Shown here piece by piece: positions 41,001-52,000 of a stretch of 64,000 nucleotides of DNA. Positions within the stretch are counted from its first letter, which is position 1. Each line of letters opens with the position of its first letter. The translations under genes were made by a program, and so were the position numbers. The stretch is taken from the NCBI RefSeq assembly GCF_900115015.1, contig NZ_FOUZ01000015.1, forward strand, positions 1 to 64,000, written 5' to 3'. The stretch is from Algoriella xinjiangensis. Lineage in GTDB: Bacteria > Bacteroidota > Bacteroidia > Flavobacteriales > Weeksellaceae. A model generated the notes under the pieces. It ran no database searches and was not told the origin of the DNA. It worked only from the letters and a program-made list of their open reading frames with translations.

Positions 41001-41960
41001 CTAATCAAATCTTGTGCCCCACGGATTTTGTAAATCAAAACCTAAGCTAAATAAAAAACCATTTTTTCGTCCATCAACTTGATAATCTGACAAACCTATA
41101 TCGTAAGACATTCCTGCTTTTATAGATCCAACTTTTACTTTCAGAATTGGCGAAACAAATAACGGATTACTATTTTTAGAATCCATTCCTTGCTTGTATC
41201 CTACTCCAATTCCTACACCTTGTCCATTGTCTCCGAAACTAATGTTACTCATCAAATTTAAATCTAAATGACGTTCAGAGCTCGAATTCATATTATAAAC
41301 CAAAGATGGCTCTAACGCAATACCTTCTGACAAGTGCCAATTGTACCCGAAATTAAAATAATACCACGTTGGCAAAGGCTCTATATTATTGATGTAATAT
41401 TCGTTTTGAGAAAGTGGAATATCTAAAACAGAAACACCACCAAAGAAATTTGCGTACTTAAATGACAATCCTAAATTCACAAAAAATGTAGAATATTTAT
41501 CTTCATTTAAAGCAGGATCGCTACCATCTTCTGCAATTACTTTAGACAAATCAAAACGTTGTGAAACATTAGATGCACCAACCCCAAACGAGAAAACACT
41601 TGCCTCTTCCGAATCATATTCGCGGTCTTCTAACGGAATATGATAAGCGGCTGTTAAACCAAATCCTGTCATTTTTACGGCACCATTACGGTCATTAAAA
41701 AATGATGCTCCAATTGCTAAACGATCAATAATAATTCCGTGCGCGCTAACGGTTTGCGTACTTGGACTATCTGGCAAATCGTCCCATTGATTGCGGTGCG
41801 TTCCTGAAATTGAAATAACTTCTGGATTTTGACCTGCATACGATGGATTAATCAACATTTTATCGCTTACCAAATAATGGTTATAAAATGGTAAGCCTTG
41901 TTGTGCTTCTACTTTTGAAAGTGAAAGTAATGTGATTACTAAAAGTGAAAATTTCTTCAT
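41001..41960 (-). CDS. PorP/SprF-family outer-membrane protein
   Basis: A protein of 319 residues with a signal peptide (1-19, ending VEAQ). The N-terminal QQGLPFYNHYLVSDKMLINPSYAG and the SGTHRNQWDDLP segment are hallmarks of PorP/SprF, and repeated amphipathic strands suggest a beta-barrel. These proteins attach to type IX secretion and anchor or receive particular cargo proteins; SprF handles SprB in Flavobacterium johnsoniae. The gene directly follows a type-B-CTD cargo gene with a 17-base gap, the usual cargo-partner arrangement. Confidence 0.92.
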   Translation of the reverse strand: MKKFSLLVITLLSLSKVEAQQGLPFYNHYLVSDKMLINPSYAGQNPEVISISGTHRNQWDDLPDSPSTQTVSAHGIIIDRLAIGASFFNDRNGAVKMTGFGLTAAYHIPLEDREYDSEEASVFSFGVGASNVSQRFDLSKVIAEDGSDPALNEDKYSTFFVNLGLSFKYANFFGGVSVLDIPLSQNEYYINNIEPLPTWYYFNFGYNWHLSEGIALEPSLVYNMNSSSERHLDLNLMSNISFGDNGQGVGIGVGYKQGMDSKNSNPLFVSPILKVKVGSIKAGMSYDIGLSDYQVDGRKNGFLFSLGFDLQNPWGTRFD

Positions 41961-41977
41961 AAAAATGTTTCAAGCAA

Positions 41978-44900
41978 CTAATTTATTTTACGTTTTACGA
42001 CTATACTACCCGTGTATTTAACTTGCAATACACCCGATTCGCCAATCGGTTCTAAAAGATACCAATAAGTACCGTCTGCAACTGGTTTCCCTAAATGCAT
42101 ACCGTCCCATTTTATAATATCAATACCTTCTTTGTTTAAAAATTGTTTTCCGTAACGGTCAAAAATAATCAATCTATATGAATTTGTTGTATCATTTACT
42201 TTACCATTTTTAGTCATTGCTTGCCAAAAATCATTTTTCCCATCATTATTCGGCGAAATAAAACTTGGTAATGCTAAATAAATAATATTTGTATAAGTTA
42301 CAACACCACAATTATTTAATCTCACTTTTACGGTGAAATTATTATTCGTTATATTTTCTGGAATAATTAATTCGTTATTTGTTTGCCAAGCAACTACAAT
42401 ATTTCCTGTTTCATCAAACAAAGCATATTCTAATTTACCCGAACCTTTTGCTGTAACAATGATACTTTTTTCGTTAACTGTAATTTTCTCAAGAATTGGT
42501 TCAGGAGAATTTTCGACAACTAAGGTTTTAACAACAGAACATAATGTTATTTTATCCTCTATTGTCACTTTATATGTTCCTGCATCAAGGTGAAAATTAT
42601 CTATACCTATTATTCGTGTTCCATCAGCTTTTTCTACACTATAATTATAATTTGCATAATCTGTTTGCGTAGTAAAATCAAGTTCAAATAACGTATCTGT
42701 ACAAATTAATCCTTTTGCTGGAACAATAATATTTGGTAAACCATTCTTTTTATACCCAATTTTCAGTTTTATTTCTCCACACGAATTAGGATTATAAAAT
42801 ACAACTTCTACAAAATTTTCATCGTCGATAAATTGGTTGAAAATTTCTTCAACTGTTATTCTTGCCTCTAAATTATACGTACTTTTTATATAGTTTAAAA
42901 GAGTTGTTAATTGAGTTTTTGCAGCATCAATATTATCTTCACAATATACTATTTTTTTAGCCTCAATATCTGCATTTAAACTTGGTGGAGTTATTAAAGT
43001 TGGTTTTTTATTGACAATAATTGTTTTCTCTACAAAACAAGTTCCAGCTAATTTATTTTTGAAAATAACTTTTATTTCAGTCTTTCCATTTGTATCAAAA
43101 ATTAATGGCGTTGAATTATTGTGTAAAATTTCGTAATCATAAATGGTAGTAGAATTTACTCCAAATAAATCTTTCAAAATAGATTCGTTAATTATAATCA
43201 AGTTATCACAATCTGCTTGTAATTCTCGCGAAGCATTTATAACATTTGGCTTTGTAATTACCTGTAATTTAAGTATCATTTCCTCAGACCAGCAAGATTC
43301 ACTATTTAATTTAACTTTAAATCGAATTGTTGTTGATGCGTTATCAGCTAAAGTTTCATTTCCAACTCCTTCAAAAGTAATGTCTGCTCTTCCTAATTTT
43401 GATTTTAAATAAGTTTCTATTTCTGTTTTTGTAAATATATAACCAGTACCAACTTCAGCACATGTAGAATTTAAAGTTGGTATATTATCTACTTTAACAA
43501 AAGATGATACACCTAAATTAAACGTTAATTCAACCTCTGTATCACAAATAGCTGTATTTTCTGAAGCTAAAGCCTTTACAATTATTTTGCCTTGTTTAGT
43601 TGTTTTTATGTAAGTAAATAAATCTGCAAAAGCAATTGAAGTTCCGTTTGTTTGGTAATATTTTAATTGATATAAATTACCGTTTTGAATTGTTGTAATT
43701 GCATTATTTACATCAGCTTGAGAAAAATCATCCAAACAAATATTTTTAATTTCTGCATTTGCAATGTTTGCAGGAGAAGTTTTTTTAATTCTTATATTAA
43801 CTTCTCTTGTTATACAATCATCAAGACCATATTTTACTTTAACTGGAATTACTAATTCAGTTTCTGTTCCAAAATTTAGAATAGAATTATTAGCTCTTGA
43901 AGTTATTAATTCGTAACCTGAATATCCCGCTGGAAACATAGTTCTTAAGACTTCATCGTAGTTAAAAACTGAACCTTCACAAACATTCATAGAATATTCA
44001 TCATTCAATGTTAATGTATTATTAGTTATTGATTGATTTATAAAAGACTGATTATCACACTTTAAAGGGTTTACAGATTTAACTAAGATTTCTAATATTA
44101 AAGTTCCTCCAATAGGAATGTCAATATCATAAGAATTTTCTGGGTCATCTATTCGTTGATTTACTCCATTCTTATCTACATATTTTATGTATAGAATATC
44201 ATAATCAGAAACATCTGCCAAATTTAAATATTCATATAAATACCATCTTTTTCCTTTCCATTTAAAAACAGTACTACATGTATTAAAATTTCTAAGCTCA
44301 CTATTCCCATTAAAAAAAAAGGAATTAAAATTATGTGGTGCTCTAAAATAAAATGTTAATTTATAAATATATTTTAACCTACCAAGGTCGTCATAAACTT
44401 TTGCATAATATGTTTGATTAGGTCCATCAGCTGATACAATATCTGAAGTTTTTTCAGAAATTGAAGTTTCTGTAACAAATAATTTTATTTTATTTACATC
44501 AATTGTATTGTCAGCAAACTGACTTGCTATATTAGCTTTAATATCATTTTTAACATCAGCTAATTTATAAGGATCACTCACACATTTATTGTTATAATCA
44601 AGCGTCCCTCTTTCTGGCTCAGGCTCGCAAACAGTTGCTGTTCCTCCTGAACTGATAGTAAAATTTGTATTAATATCTGCACCTAAAACCCCTATTACAA
44701 CATATTGTCCAGCAGCAACATCAATTGGTTTTAATTTACCATCAGCAGCTCCATAAAATTCACATTCATCTGTTATTGTATTGAATAATCCTTTCTCATT
44801 ATTATTTACAGTATATGAAGACCTTACTGCATTATAACGTGATTCTTTATTTAAAAAAAAACTACTTAGTTCTGTTTCTGATAAAATCCAAACGTGAAAA

Positions 44901-45148
44901 TTTACCAATTTAGATGAACGTAATACAAATTCAAAACTACCTCCAGTAACTACTTTATAATAATTTATACTCTTATAGCTACTATTTTGATCTTGAGAAC
45001 ATCCGATTGGAGTTTTAAATTTAAAATCATAATACGTATTATCTAAACTCAAATTAGAATTATTGATACACAAATTATTAAAATCAGCAATCTGCCCCCA
45101 AACAAATCCACTAATCATCAACAAAAAAATGTAAAATATCTTTTTCAT
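41978..45148 (-). CDS. large T9SS cargo protein with type-B sorting domain
   Basis: A protein of 1056 residues with a signal peptide (ending VWGQ). The final 90 residues (FISPNNDGKNDFW, YRLIIFDRYGKQFL, WDGMHLGKPVADGTYWYLL) form the gliding-motility-associated type-B C-terminal domain that targets proteins to type IX secretion. The middle consists of several beta-rich repeats of roughly 90-120 residues, many with one pair of Cys (for example around residues 440, 540, 640 and 720), as in surface adhesins. It is paired with the PorP/SprF gene downstream. Ligand unknown. Unusually, an AGAGGAG sequence precedes its start (45157-45163). Confidence 0.88.
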   Translation of the reverse strand: MKKIFYIFLLMISGFVWGQIADFNNLCINNSNLSLDNTYYDFKFKTPIGCSQDQNSSYKSINYYKVVTGGSFEFVLRSSKLVNFHVWILSETELSSFFLNKESRYNAVRSSYTVNNNEKGLFNTITDECEFYGAADGKLKPIDVAAGQYVVIGVLGADINTNFTISSGGTATVCEPEPERGTLDYNNKCVSDPYKLADVKNDIKANIASQFADNTIDVNKIKLFVTETSISEKTSDIVSADGPNQTYYAKVYDDLGRLKYIYKLTFYFRAPHNFNSFFFNGNSELRNFNTCSTVFKWKGKRWYLYEYLNLADVSDYDILYIKYVDKNGVNQRIDDPENSYDIDIPIGGTLILEILVKSVNPLKCDNQSFINQSITNNTLTLNDEYSMNVCEGSVFNYDEVLRTMFPAGYSGYELITSRANNSILNFGTETELVIPVKVKYGLDDCITREVNIRIKKTSPANIANAEIKNICLDDFSQADVNNAITTIQNGNLYQLKYYQTNGTSIAFADLFTYIKTTKQGKIIVKALASENTAICDTEVELTFNLGVSSFVKVDNIPTLNSTCAEVGTGYIFTKTEIETYLKSKLGRADITFEGVGNETLADNASTTIRFKVKLNSESCWSEEMILKLQVITKPNVINASRELQADCDNLIIINESILKDLFGVNSTTIYDYEILHNNSTPLIFDTNGKTEIKVIFKNKLAGTCFVEKTIIVNKKPTLITPPSLNADIEAKKIVYCEDNIDAAKTQLTTLLNYIKSTYNLEARITVEEIFNQFIDDENFVEVVFYNPNSCGEIKLKIGYKKNGLPNIIVPAKGLICTDTLFELDFTTQTDYANYNYSVEKADGTRIIGIDNFHLDAGTYKVTIEDKITLCSVVKTLVVENSPEPILEKITVNEKSIIVTAKGSGKLEYALFDETGNIVVAWQTNNELIIPENITNNNFTVKVRLNNCGVVTYTNIIYLALPSFISPNNDGKNDFWQAMTKNGKVNDTTNSYRLIIFDRYGKQFLNKEGIDIIKWDGMHLGKPVADGTYWYLLEPIGESGVLQVKYTGSIVVKRKIN

Positions 45149-45156
45149 AGGTCAAT

Positions 45157-45163
45157 CTCCTCT
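45157..45163 (-). promoter_or_regulatory. Shine-Dalgarno-like site before the T9SS cargo gene
   Basis: The minus strand reads AGAGGAG, with eight bases between it and the ATG. Such sites are rare in this phylum and were not seen before most other genes here. It supports the chosen start. Confidence 0.5.
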
Positions 45164-45211
45164 ATTTTATGATAACGCAATTTACTTTTAAATATTCTAT
45201 CACCGATAATG

Positions 45212-45242
45212 TTTCGTGTTTTCTATAGATAAACTATCTTTG
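45212..45242 (+). promoter_or_regulatory. promoter for prfC
   Basis: The -7 box TATCTTTG (45235-45242) matches consensus, with TTTC at 45212-45215 nineteen bases upstream as an imperfect -33. Transcription should start near 45248, which favours the prfC start at 45264 over the GTG at 45216 that opens the frame. Confidence 0.65.
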
Positions 45243-45263
45243 CAACCTGAAAATTTGATTAAG

Positions 45264-46850
45264 ATGTCTTTAGTACAAGAAATAAATAAAAGAAAAACCT
45301 TTGGAATTATCGCCCATCCCGATGCTGGTAAAACAACATTAACCGAAAAATTATTATTATTTGGTGGGGCAATTCAAGAAGCTGGAGCGGTAAAAAGTAA
45401 CAAAATCAAAAAAGGTGCAACTTCCGATTTTATGGAAATTGAGCGTCAACGTGGTATCTCTGTTGCAACTTCTGTTTTAGCATTTGAATATAGAGGTAAA
45501 AAAATTAATATTCTAGATACGCCTGGTCACAAGGATTTTGCTGAAGACACTTTCCGTACGCTTACTGCCGTAGATTCTGCGATTGTGGTAATTGATGTTG
45601 CAAAAGGTGTAGAGGAACAAACAATCAAATTGGTAGAAGTTTGTCGTATGCGCAAAATTCCGATGTTGGTTTTCATTAATAAAATGGACCGCGAAGGAAA
45701 AGATGCCTTTGATTTGATGGACGAAGTAGAACAAAAATTAGGTTTACAAGTTACACCACTTTCTTGGCCAATTGGTATTGGTGCTACTTTTAAAGGAATT
45801 TATAATATTTGGGAAAAAAATATCAATATATTTTCGGGAGATAATAAACAAAAAATCTCTGAATCAACAGAAATCGAAGACTTAGCCAATCCAGAATTAG
45901 ATGATTTAATTGGTTCTGATTATGCTACAAATCTTCGTAATGAAATTGATTTGATAAACGGTGTTTACCCAGAATTTGATATGCAAGAATATATGGACGG
46001 AAATTTACAACCTGTATTTTTTGGTTCTGCATTAAATAATTTTGGAGTGCGCGAATTGCTAAATGCGTTCGTTGATATTGCGCCAACTCCACAAGCAAAA
46101 GAAACAGATTTGAGAATTGTAGAACCTTACGAAAATAAATTTTCTGGTTTTGTATTCAAAATTCACGCAAATATGGATCCAAAACACCGCGACCGTTTAG
46201 CGTTTGTAAAAATCGTTTCTGGAAAATTTGAGCGTAACAAAAATTATTACCACGTACGTCAAGATAAAAACATGAAATTTGCTGCTCCAAATGCATTTTT
46301 CGCTGATAAAAAAGAAGTTATCGACGAATCTTATGCTGGAGATATTGTTGGTTTTCATGACACAGGAAACTTCAGAATTGGAGATACTTTAACAGAAGGA
46401 GAAAAATTCACATTCAAAGGAATTCCTGCATTTTCACCTGAACATTTCCGTTATATTAACAATGCTGACCCAATGAAATCTAAACAATTGGAGAAAGGTA
46501 TTGACCAATTAATGGACGAAGGTGTGGCGCAGTTATTTATTTTAGAAATGAATAATCGTAAAGTTATCGGTACCGTTGGTGCATTACAATACGAGGTTAT
46601 CCAATATCGTTTAGAGCACGAATATAGCGCAAAAGCAACATACGAACCTTTTTCTGTACACAAAGCATGTTGGGTTGAAGTTGAGAATGAAAACTCAGAA
46701 GAGTTCTTAGAATTTAAACGAGTAAAACAACGTTATTTAGCAAGAGATAAATACAATCAATTGGTATTTTTAGCGGATTCTCCGTTTACAATTCAAATGA
46801 CACAAGACAAGTTTCCATCGGTTAAATTACACTTTGTAAGTGAATTTTAA
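45264..46850 (+). CDS. prfC: peptide chain release factor 3
   Basis: A GTPase of 528 residues that recycles class I release factors after termination. G1 is AHPDAGKTT near residue 20, the switch regions include QRGISVATSV, G3 is DTPGH, and G4 is INKMDREG. The C-terminal segments match RF3 and not EF-G or LepA, and the length equals that of E. coli RF3 (529). The reading frame opens at a GTG 48 bases upstream inside the promoter; the ATG at 45264 is preferred. Confidence 0.96.
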   Translation: MSLVQEINKRKTFGIIAHPDAGKTTLTEKLLLFGGAIQEAGAVKSNKIKKGATSDFMEIERQRGISVATSVLAFEYRGKKINILDTPGHKDFAEDTFRTLTAVDSAIVVIDVAKGVEEQTIKLVEVCRMRKIPMLVFINKMDREGKDAFDLMDEVEQKLGLQVTPLSWPIGIGATFKGIYNIWEKNINIFSGDNKQKISESTEIEDLANPELDDLIGSDYATNLRNEIDLINGVYPEFDMQEYMDGNLQPVFFGSALNNFGVRELLNAFVDIAPTPQAKETDLRIVEPYENKFSGFVFKIHANMDPKHRDRLAFVKIVSGKFERNKNYYHVRQDKNMKFAAPNAFFADKKEVIDESYAGDIVGFHDTGNFRIGDTLTEGEKFTFKGIPAFSPEHFRYINNADPMKSKQLEKGIDQLMDEGVAQLFILEMNNRKVIGTVGALQYEVIQYRLEHEYSAKATYEPFSVHKACWVEVENENSEEFLEFKRVKQRYLARDKYNQLVFLADSPFTIQMTQDKFPSVKLHFVSEF

Positions 46851-46903
46851 TCTTTGGTCAGATAATTGAATTATACCTAAAAATAAGTATAAAAATATCC
46901 TAA

Positions 46904-47764
46904 ATGAAAAAAGCCATTTTTAGTGTTGCATTAATTTCAGTTTTTGCTTCAAATGCAAAAGCACAAGATTTAAAATCAATTTTTGGAACAATAAAAAAAG
47001 AAGTTGAAAAAGTAAATACTCAAACTTCTACAACTAATAAAACAACATCAACAAAACAGCCTACTGCAAAAGTTGATTCAGTAAAAATTATAACTAGTCC
47101 ACAAGAAACTAAAACTATTTCTGCGACGTCTTTAACTAAGCTTAATAACTTATCAAATGCAACAGTTGCATCTGGTTTAAAAGAAGCTTTATCGATTGGA
47201 TTAAACGACGGAATAAAATCATTAAGTCAAAAAAATGGTTTCTATAACAATTCTGTTGCTAAAATATTGATGCCAGAAGAATTGCAAACGGTAGAAAAAA
47301 CATTGCGTTCTTTAGGTTTAGGAAGTTTAGCAGATAAAGGGGTAAAATTATTGAACACTGCTGCCGAAGATGCAGTTTCAGAAGCGGCTCCAATATTTGT
47401 AAATGCATTAACATCGATGACAATTACAGATGCAAAAGATATTTTGTTAGGAGGAAATAATTCGGCTACAAATTACTTAAAGTCTAAAACGACAGCTAAT
47501 TTAACAAAGGCTTTTGAGCCGAAAGTTGAAGCTTCTTTAGGAAAAGTTGGCGCTGATAAAGTTTGGAATAATATGATTACAAAGTACAATACGCTTACTG
47601 GTAATACTGTAAACCCAGACTTAAACGCTTATGTAACGCAACAAGCAATAAATGGTGTTTTTAATATGGTTGCTGAAAAAGAAACCGGAATTAGAGGAAA
47701 CTCTGCTTTAAGAACAACTTCGTTATTGCAACAAGTTTTTGGATTACAAGACAATAAAAAGTAA
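46904..47764 (+). CDS. DUF4197 secreted protein
   Basis: A protein of 286 residues with a signal peptide (1-21, ending AKAQ), then a Thr/Ser/Lys-rich stretch (residues about 35-75) that looks like a flexible linker. A helical DUF4197 domain follows, with LKEALSIGLNDGIKSLSQKNGFYNN, ILMPEELQTVEKTLRSLGLG, and a late TNPDLNAYVTQ-like block (NPDLNAYVTQQAINGVF). DUF4197 proteins are periplasmic or outer-membrane-associated and of unknown function. The linker before the domain seems longer than is usual for the family. A terminator follows. Confidence 0.87.
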   Translation: MKKAIFSVALISVFASNAKAQDLKSIFGTIKKEVEKVNTQTSTTNKTTSTKQPTAKVDSVKIITSPQETKTISATSLTKLNNLSNATVASGLKEALSIGLNDGIKSLSQKNGFYNNSVAKILMPEELQTVEKTLRSLGLGSLADKGVKLLNTAAEDAVSEAAPIFVNALTSMTITDAKDILLGGNNSATNYLKSKTTANLTKAFEPKVEASLGKVGADKVWNNMITKYNTLTGNTVNPDLNAYVTQQAINGVFNMVAEKETGIRGNSALRTTSLLQQVFGLQDNKK

Positions 47765-47780
47765 AATCATTTTACATAAT

Positions 47781-47817
47781 AATAAAAAAGCCTCACAATT
47801 TGTGAGGCTTTTTTATT
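47781..47817. terminator. bidirectional intrinsic terminator
   Basis: An 18-bp perfect stem (47781-47798 with 47800-47817), containing GCCTCACAA and flanked by A6/T6. Its right arm overlaps the first two bases of the stop codon of the convergent serine hydrolase gene. Confidence 0.9.
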
Positions 47818-48928
47818 ATAGTTTTACAATATCTTTCTTCATTAATAATTTCTGAAATTCTTTTCCTATAAATGGATTGATGATATGTTGAAATCCTTTT
47901 TGTAAAGTAAAAACAGTAATCGTTGCTTCAGATTCTGGAGAATATATAACATCTGTTCCCCACCAACCACCATGGTAATAGGCGTTAAATCCCATATCAA
48001 AATGATAAATTCCTAAACAATACTTTGATTGATCTGAAGGCAAAACATAACTAGACATTTCATTCAGAATCTTCTTATTTTTAATTATTTTACCATCAAA
48101 TAGATATTGAAAAAATAATGCAGATTCTTTAGCTGTCGAAGCAATCCCTCCACCTCCATACAAATCCCAAGACGGATTAATGTCATAAGAATCCCAATTA
48201 TACTTATCCGAATATTGATGAGCAAGAGCTAAAGTTTGTTTGGGATATTTTTCTAAATCAATAAACCATGTTTTAGTCAATCCTAATTCGTTATATTTTA
48301 ACAAATCTCTAATCGCTGTATAAAATGGTTGACGTGTTTTTTGTTCAATAATTTCAGCTAAAAGCAAATAATTTATATCACCATAACTAAACTTTTCACC
48401 AACTTTTTGAGGTTCTCCATTATCGATTGCTCTTTTAATTTGTTCTTCCTTTATCCATTTATATTTTGGATGTTGGTTTACAAATCCAAAATAAGCATCA
48501 TCTACATAATCATGAATTCCAGACGTATGCGACAATAAGTGTTTTACAGTAATTACGTTTAAATCGTAACCCTTTTTTTCAAACAATTGACGCGTTTTCT
48601 TTGACAATAAATTCTTAATAGGTTGATCAATAGAAATCTGACCTTTTTCAACTAATCTCAAAATCGCAGCTGCAACATAAGGTTTGGTATTACTTGCAAT
48701 CAAAACGGGTTGTTCGCTATTTAATGGTTCTTTCGTTTTAATATCCGAAACTCCTTTTGCATAACTCCAAGAAATATTTTGTTTTGGAGCTTCAACATGT
48801 ACAATAATTCCAATTGCATCTTTATTTTTCTCATAAATTGAATCTATTTTGTTCTGAAAAATCGTTTGTAATTGCGCAAATCCTAAAAATGGAATCAACA
48901 AAGTATTAAATAAAAGTAATTTTTTCAT
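47816..48928 (-). CDS. secreted class-C beta-lactamase-fold serine hydrolase
   Basis: A protein of 370 residues with a signal peptide (1-19, ending GFAQ). The serine-hydrolase triad is visible: SNTK with Ser79 and Lys82, the YxN-type motif YGD (Tyr182), and the third motif HGG near residue 328. It resembles DD-peptidase-like and esterase members of the family (beta-lactamase class C/AmpH-type), not a dedicated AmpC. It could cleave peptidoglycan peptides or esters; antibiotic hydrolysis cannot be concluded. It lies next to the alpha-2-macroglobulin gene in the same direction, but a terminator lies between them. Confidence 0.85.
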   Translation of the reverse strand: MKKLLLFNTLLIPFLGFAQLQTIFQNKIDSIYEKNKDAIGIIVHVEAPKQNISWSYAKGVSDIKTKEPLNSEQPVLIASNTKPYVAAAILRLVEKGQISIDQPIKNLLSKKTRQLFEKKGYDLNVITVKHLLSHTSGIHDYVDDAYFGFVNQHPKYKWIKEEQIKRAIDNGEPQKVGEKFSYGDINYLLLAEIIEQKTRQPFYTAIRDLLKYNELGLTKTWFIDLEKYPKQTLALAHQYSDKYNWDSYDINPSWDLYGGGGIASTAKESALFFQYLFDGKIIKNKKILNEMSSYVLPSDQSKYCLGIYHFDMGFNAYYHGGWWGTDVIYSPESEATITVFTLQKGFQHIINPFIGKEFQKLLMKKDIVKL

Positions 48929-48975
48929 GTAGTAGAATTAACTTTTTTATCAAAATTTAAATTAAAGATAATAAA

Positions 48976-49004
48976 AAAAGAGCTGAAATATTTTCAGCTC
49001 TTTT
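48976..49004 (-). terminator. intrinsic terminator after the alpha-2-macroglobulin gene
   Basis: A 13-bp stem (48976-48988 with 48992-49004) with an adjacent run of A on the plus strand, giving a U tract on the minus strand. It separates the large gene from the serine hydrolase gene. Confidence 0.82.
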
Positions 49005-49024
49005 AGATTTATTGATTCTAATTC

Positions 49025-52000
49025 TTATTTAATTTCAACACGAATTCCTTCGCTTTGCGCACTTAATTCTGGCGCATACATATTTTGCATAGACGTAATT
49101 CCGTTCGAGAAATTACCTGCATTATTTGCTTTTAAATCATACTCAAAAACATAAGTTCCTTTTCTCATATAATCCGAAAAGAAATTTGTTGCCGCATCAC
49201 GCGTGCTTTCATAATACCCAAATTCTCCTTTCCATTTGTAACCAGAAAGTACATTTACAGGCTCAAAACCACTTGCGCGCATATCTTTTATATGTACAAA
49301 TTGCATGTTACGATCAACCGAAATTTCTAAACGAACCGTTACAATATCACCAACTTTTATTGGCGTTGCAGTTGTAATTTCTTTTAAGATTGGTCCTTTA
49401 TCAGAATTTTGTTTGATGTATAATTTCTTATTGAATTTGATTCCCGTTTCACTAGATTTTATTTGATCTAAATCTTCAAAATATTGCCAATAAACTGCTC
49501 CCCAAGCAACACCTGGCGAAGATTTAGAAACTTCTACTTTCCCCATTTCTGGTTTTATCTCGTTCTTATTCCAAGACGTTTTTACATAACCAGAACCAGC
49601 TTGCGCATTTTTATCTAAATCAAGGTTTTTATTCCCAATTTTAACAACAATACCTTTATCAGCATCAATCCAAGATTTCCCTGTATTCATCAATGCATAA
49701 ACTGCTTTTGTAGTTGCTTTTGTAGAATTCCATTGATTTGTTTGACGATTTTTTAACAACCAAACTTTCATTTCTTCTACAGATTTCACATCTTTTGTTA
49801 CTTCATCAAAAGCCTCAATCAATAAAGCTTGTGTTTCTACAGGCGCTTGATACCAAAACCAACCCGGTTGATTTTCTTTCCAATACATTCCCATTTCATC
49901 CGATAAAACTGCTCTTTCTTTTACAGAATTCACAACAATTTTTGCTTCATTTTGCATTCCGAAACGATTCATAACCAAAGCAGCCATTGCTTTTTGTTGT
50001 AAAGAAATATCTAATTTTGTGTCGTTCAAATTTTTCAACATTGCTGTTTTCATTTCAGTTAATTCAGCCGACATTGGATATTGTTCCAAGAAAAAAGAAC
50101 GTGCATATAAATAATGTAAACCGTCTGAATATGTAACTTCTTTAAATGATTTTTGATCTTTCTTAAATTCTTTGAAACGTTTTAAATTTTCGTCATCCAT
50201 AAACTGAATCGCTTTTTTAATTAATGGGTTAACATCAATATCAAAAGCTTTATAATTAACTTCCATTTTATTCAAATTACCAAAACCAGCAACAATATGC
50301 GTTGTAATATACTCGTTTGGACGACCGCCTTCAAACCAAGCAAAACCTCCGTTTGATTGCTGTTTATCTGATAATTTTTGGAACGCAGATTTCATTTCAG
50401 TTTGCATTTGATTCAATTGAAATAAAACCGCAATTTGTTTCATTTGCTCTTCTTCACTTTCAGCATTTTTAACCCAAGGCGTTTCTTCTAAAATGATATT
50501 TTTTAATTCTTGATTTAATTGAAGTTTCGATTTCAATTCTCCTTTTTTATTCCAATCATCAAAAACCGCTTTGATTTTTGGATTCGAATTAATCACTTTT
50601 TCTGAAATCATATTCCCGTATAAACGTGAGAAAACTTGCTCCGCACATTCGTAAGGATATTCGCGCAAATAAGGCAACGAGAAAATTGCATACCAAATTG
50701 GATTGGTTGTCATCTCAAAAGTTAATTTGAAATTATCTAATGTTGTTGATTTATTAGTTGCTAAATGATCTAATTGAAACGTTTTTGATTGTCCTTCTTT
50801 CACATAAATCGGCATTGTTTCTGTTACCAACATACGATTTGTTAAAATTGGCAAAGCAGATTCTTCTCCATCAGAAAAATCTCCAGCCGAAGCGACAACG
50901 CGATAAACAACCGCCGAAATATTTTTCGGAACATTGATTGTCCACGTTACTTGTGTTGAATTTCCTTTTGCAACTTCAAAATTCTGAATCGCATTATTCA
51001 ATTTAAATTCTGCATCAATTGGTTGATTTGTAAACGCATCAAACAACATCAATTTCGCCGAACCATTTAATACTTTATCAGATAAATTATTGATTTTTGA
51101 TGAAATCGAAATTTGATCACCTTCGCGTAAAAATCTTGGCATATTTGGTACAACCATCAAGTCTTTTTGCGTGCGTACGTTTTGCTCTAAATATCCTGTT
51201 TTTAGATCTGTAGTGTGCGCAATCGCCATAAATTTCCATTCTGTTAAACTTTCTGGCGAAGTAAATTCTATAATTACGTTTCCGTTTGCATCTGTTTTTA
51301 AATTTGGATAGAAAAATGCAGTTTCATTAAGATTTGTACGCGCTTTTACATTATCTAAAGCCGCATTTGCGCCTTTTTTAGTTGTAATAACAATAACACC
51401 ATTTGCACCACGAGAACCGTATAACGCTGTTGCTGCAGCATCTTTTAAAACATTTATATTTTGTATATCCTCTTCATTTATATTATCTGGCATCTTATCA
51501 TAAACAACACCATCAATTACATATAAAGCGTTAAAATTTGAATCGATTGAACTTGCTCCGCGAACTGTTACAGTATTTGCTCCTAAATTATATGATGATT
51601 TCGTTACATAAAAACTATCTGACTCTTTTAAAACCGGTCCTCCTCCATCTTGTGGAGAAGATTCATTCCCGTCTCTATTTATATTTGCAGATGGAGCAAC
51701 TGATTTCATCATTCTATTTTTCATACGATATTGGTTAAAACCAAAATCAAATAAATATAAATCAGCACCAGTATAACCATTGCTATAAAAGTTATAACGA
51801 TCTTGATTATATATGGTTCTTGAAGAATTTATCGTATAAAATTGAGATAAATTAAATGGATTATAACGACGTTGATTTGTAATATCATACACATCAAAAC
51901 TTAGCGAATTAGATGCAAATTGATCTAAAGAAGCATCGTACATTCCTGCTAAAATTTCGGCAGAAACTTTATCTTTATTTGGTCCTTCAATTTTTAATTG

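Noticed and set aside
45216-45263. Longer prfC starting at a GTG at 45216
   Set aside because: It overlaps the promoter; the ATG at 45264 gives the expected RF3 length.
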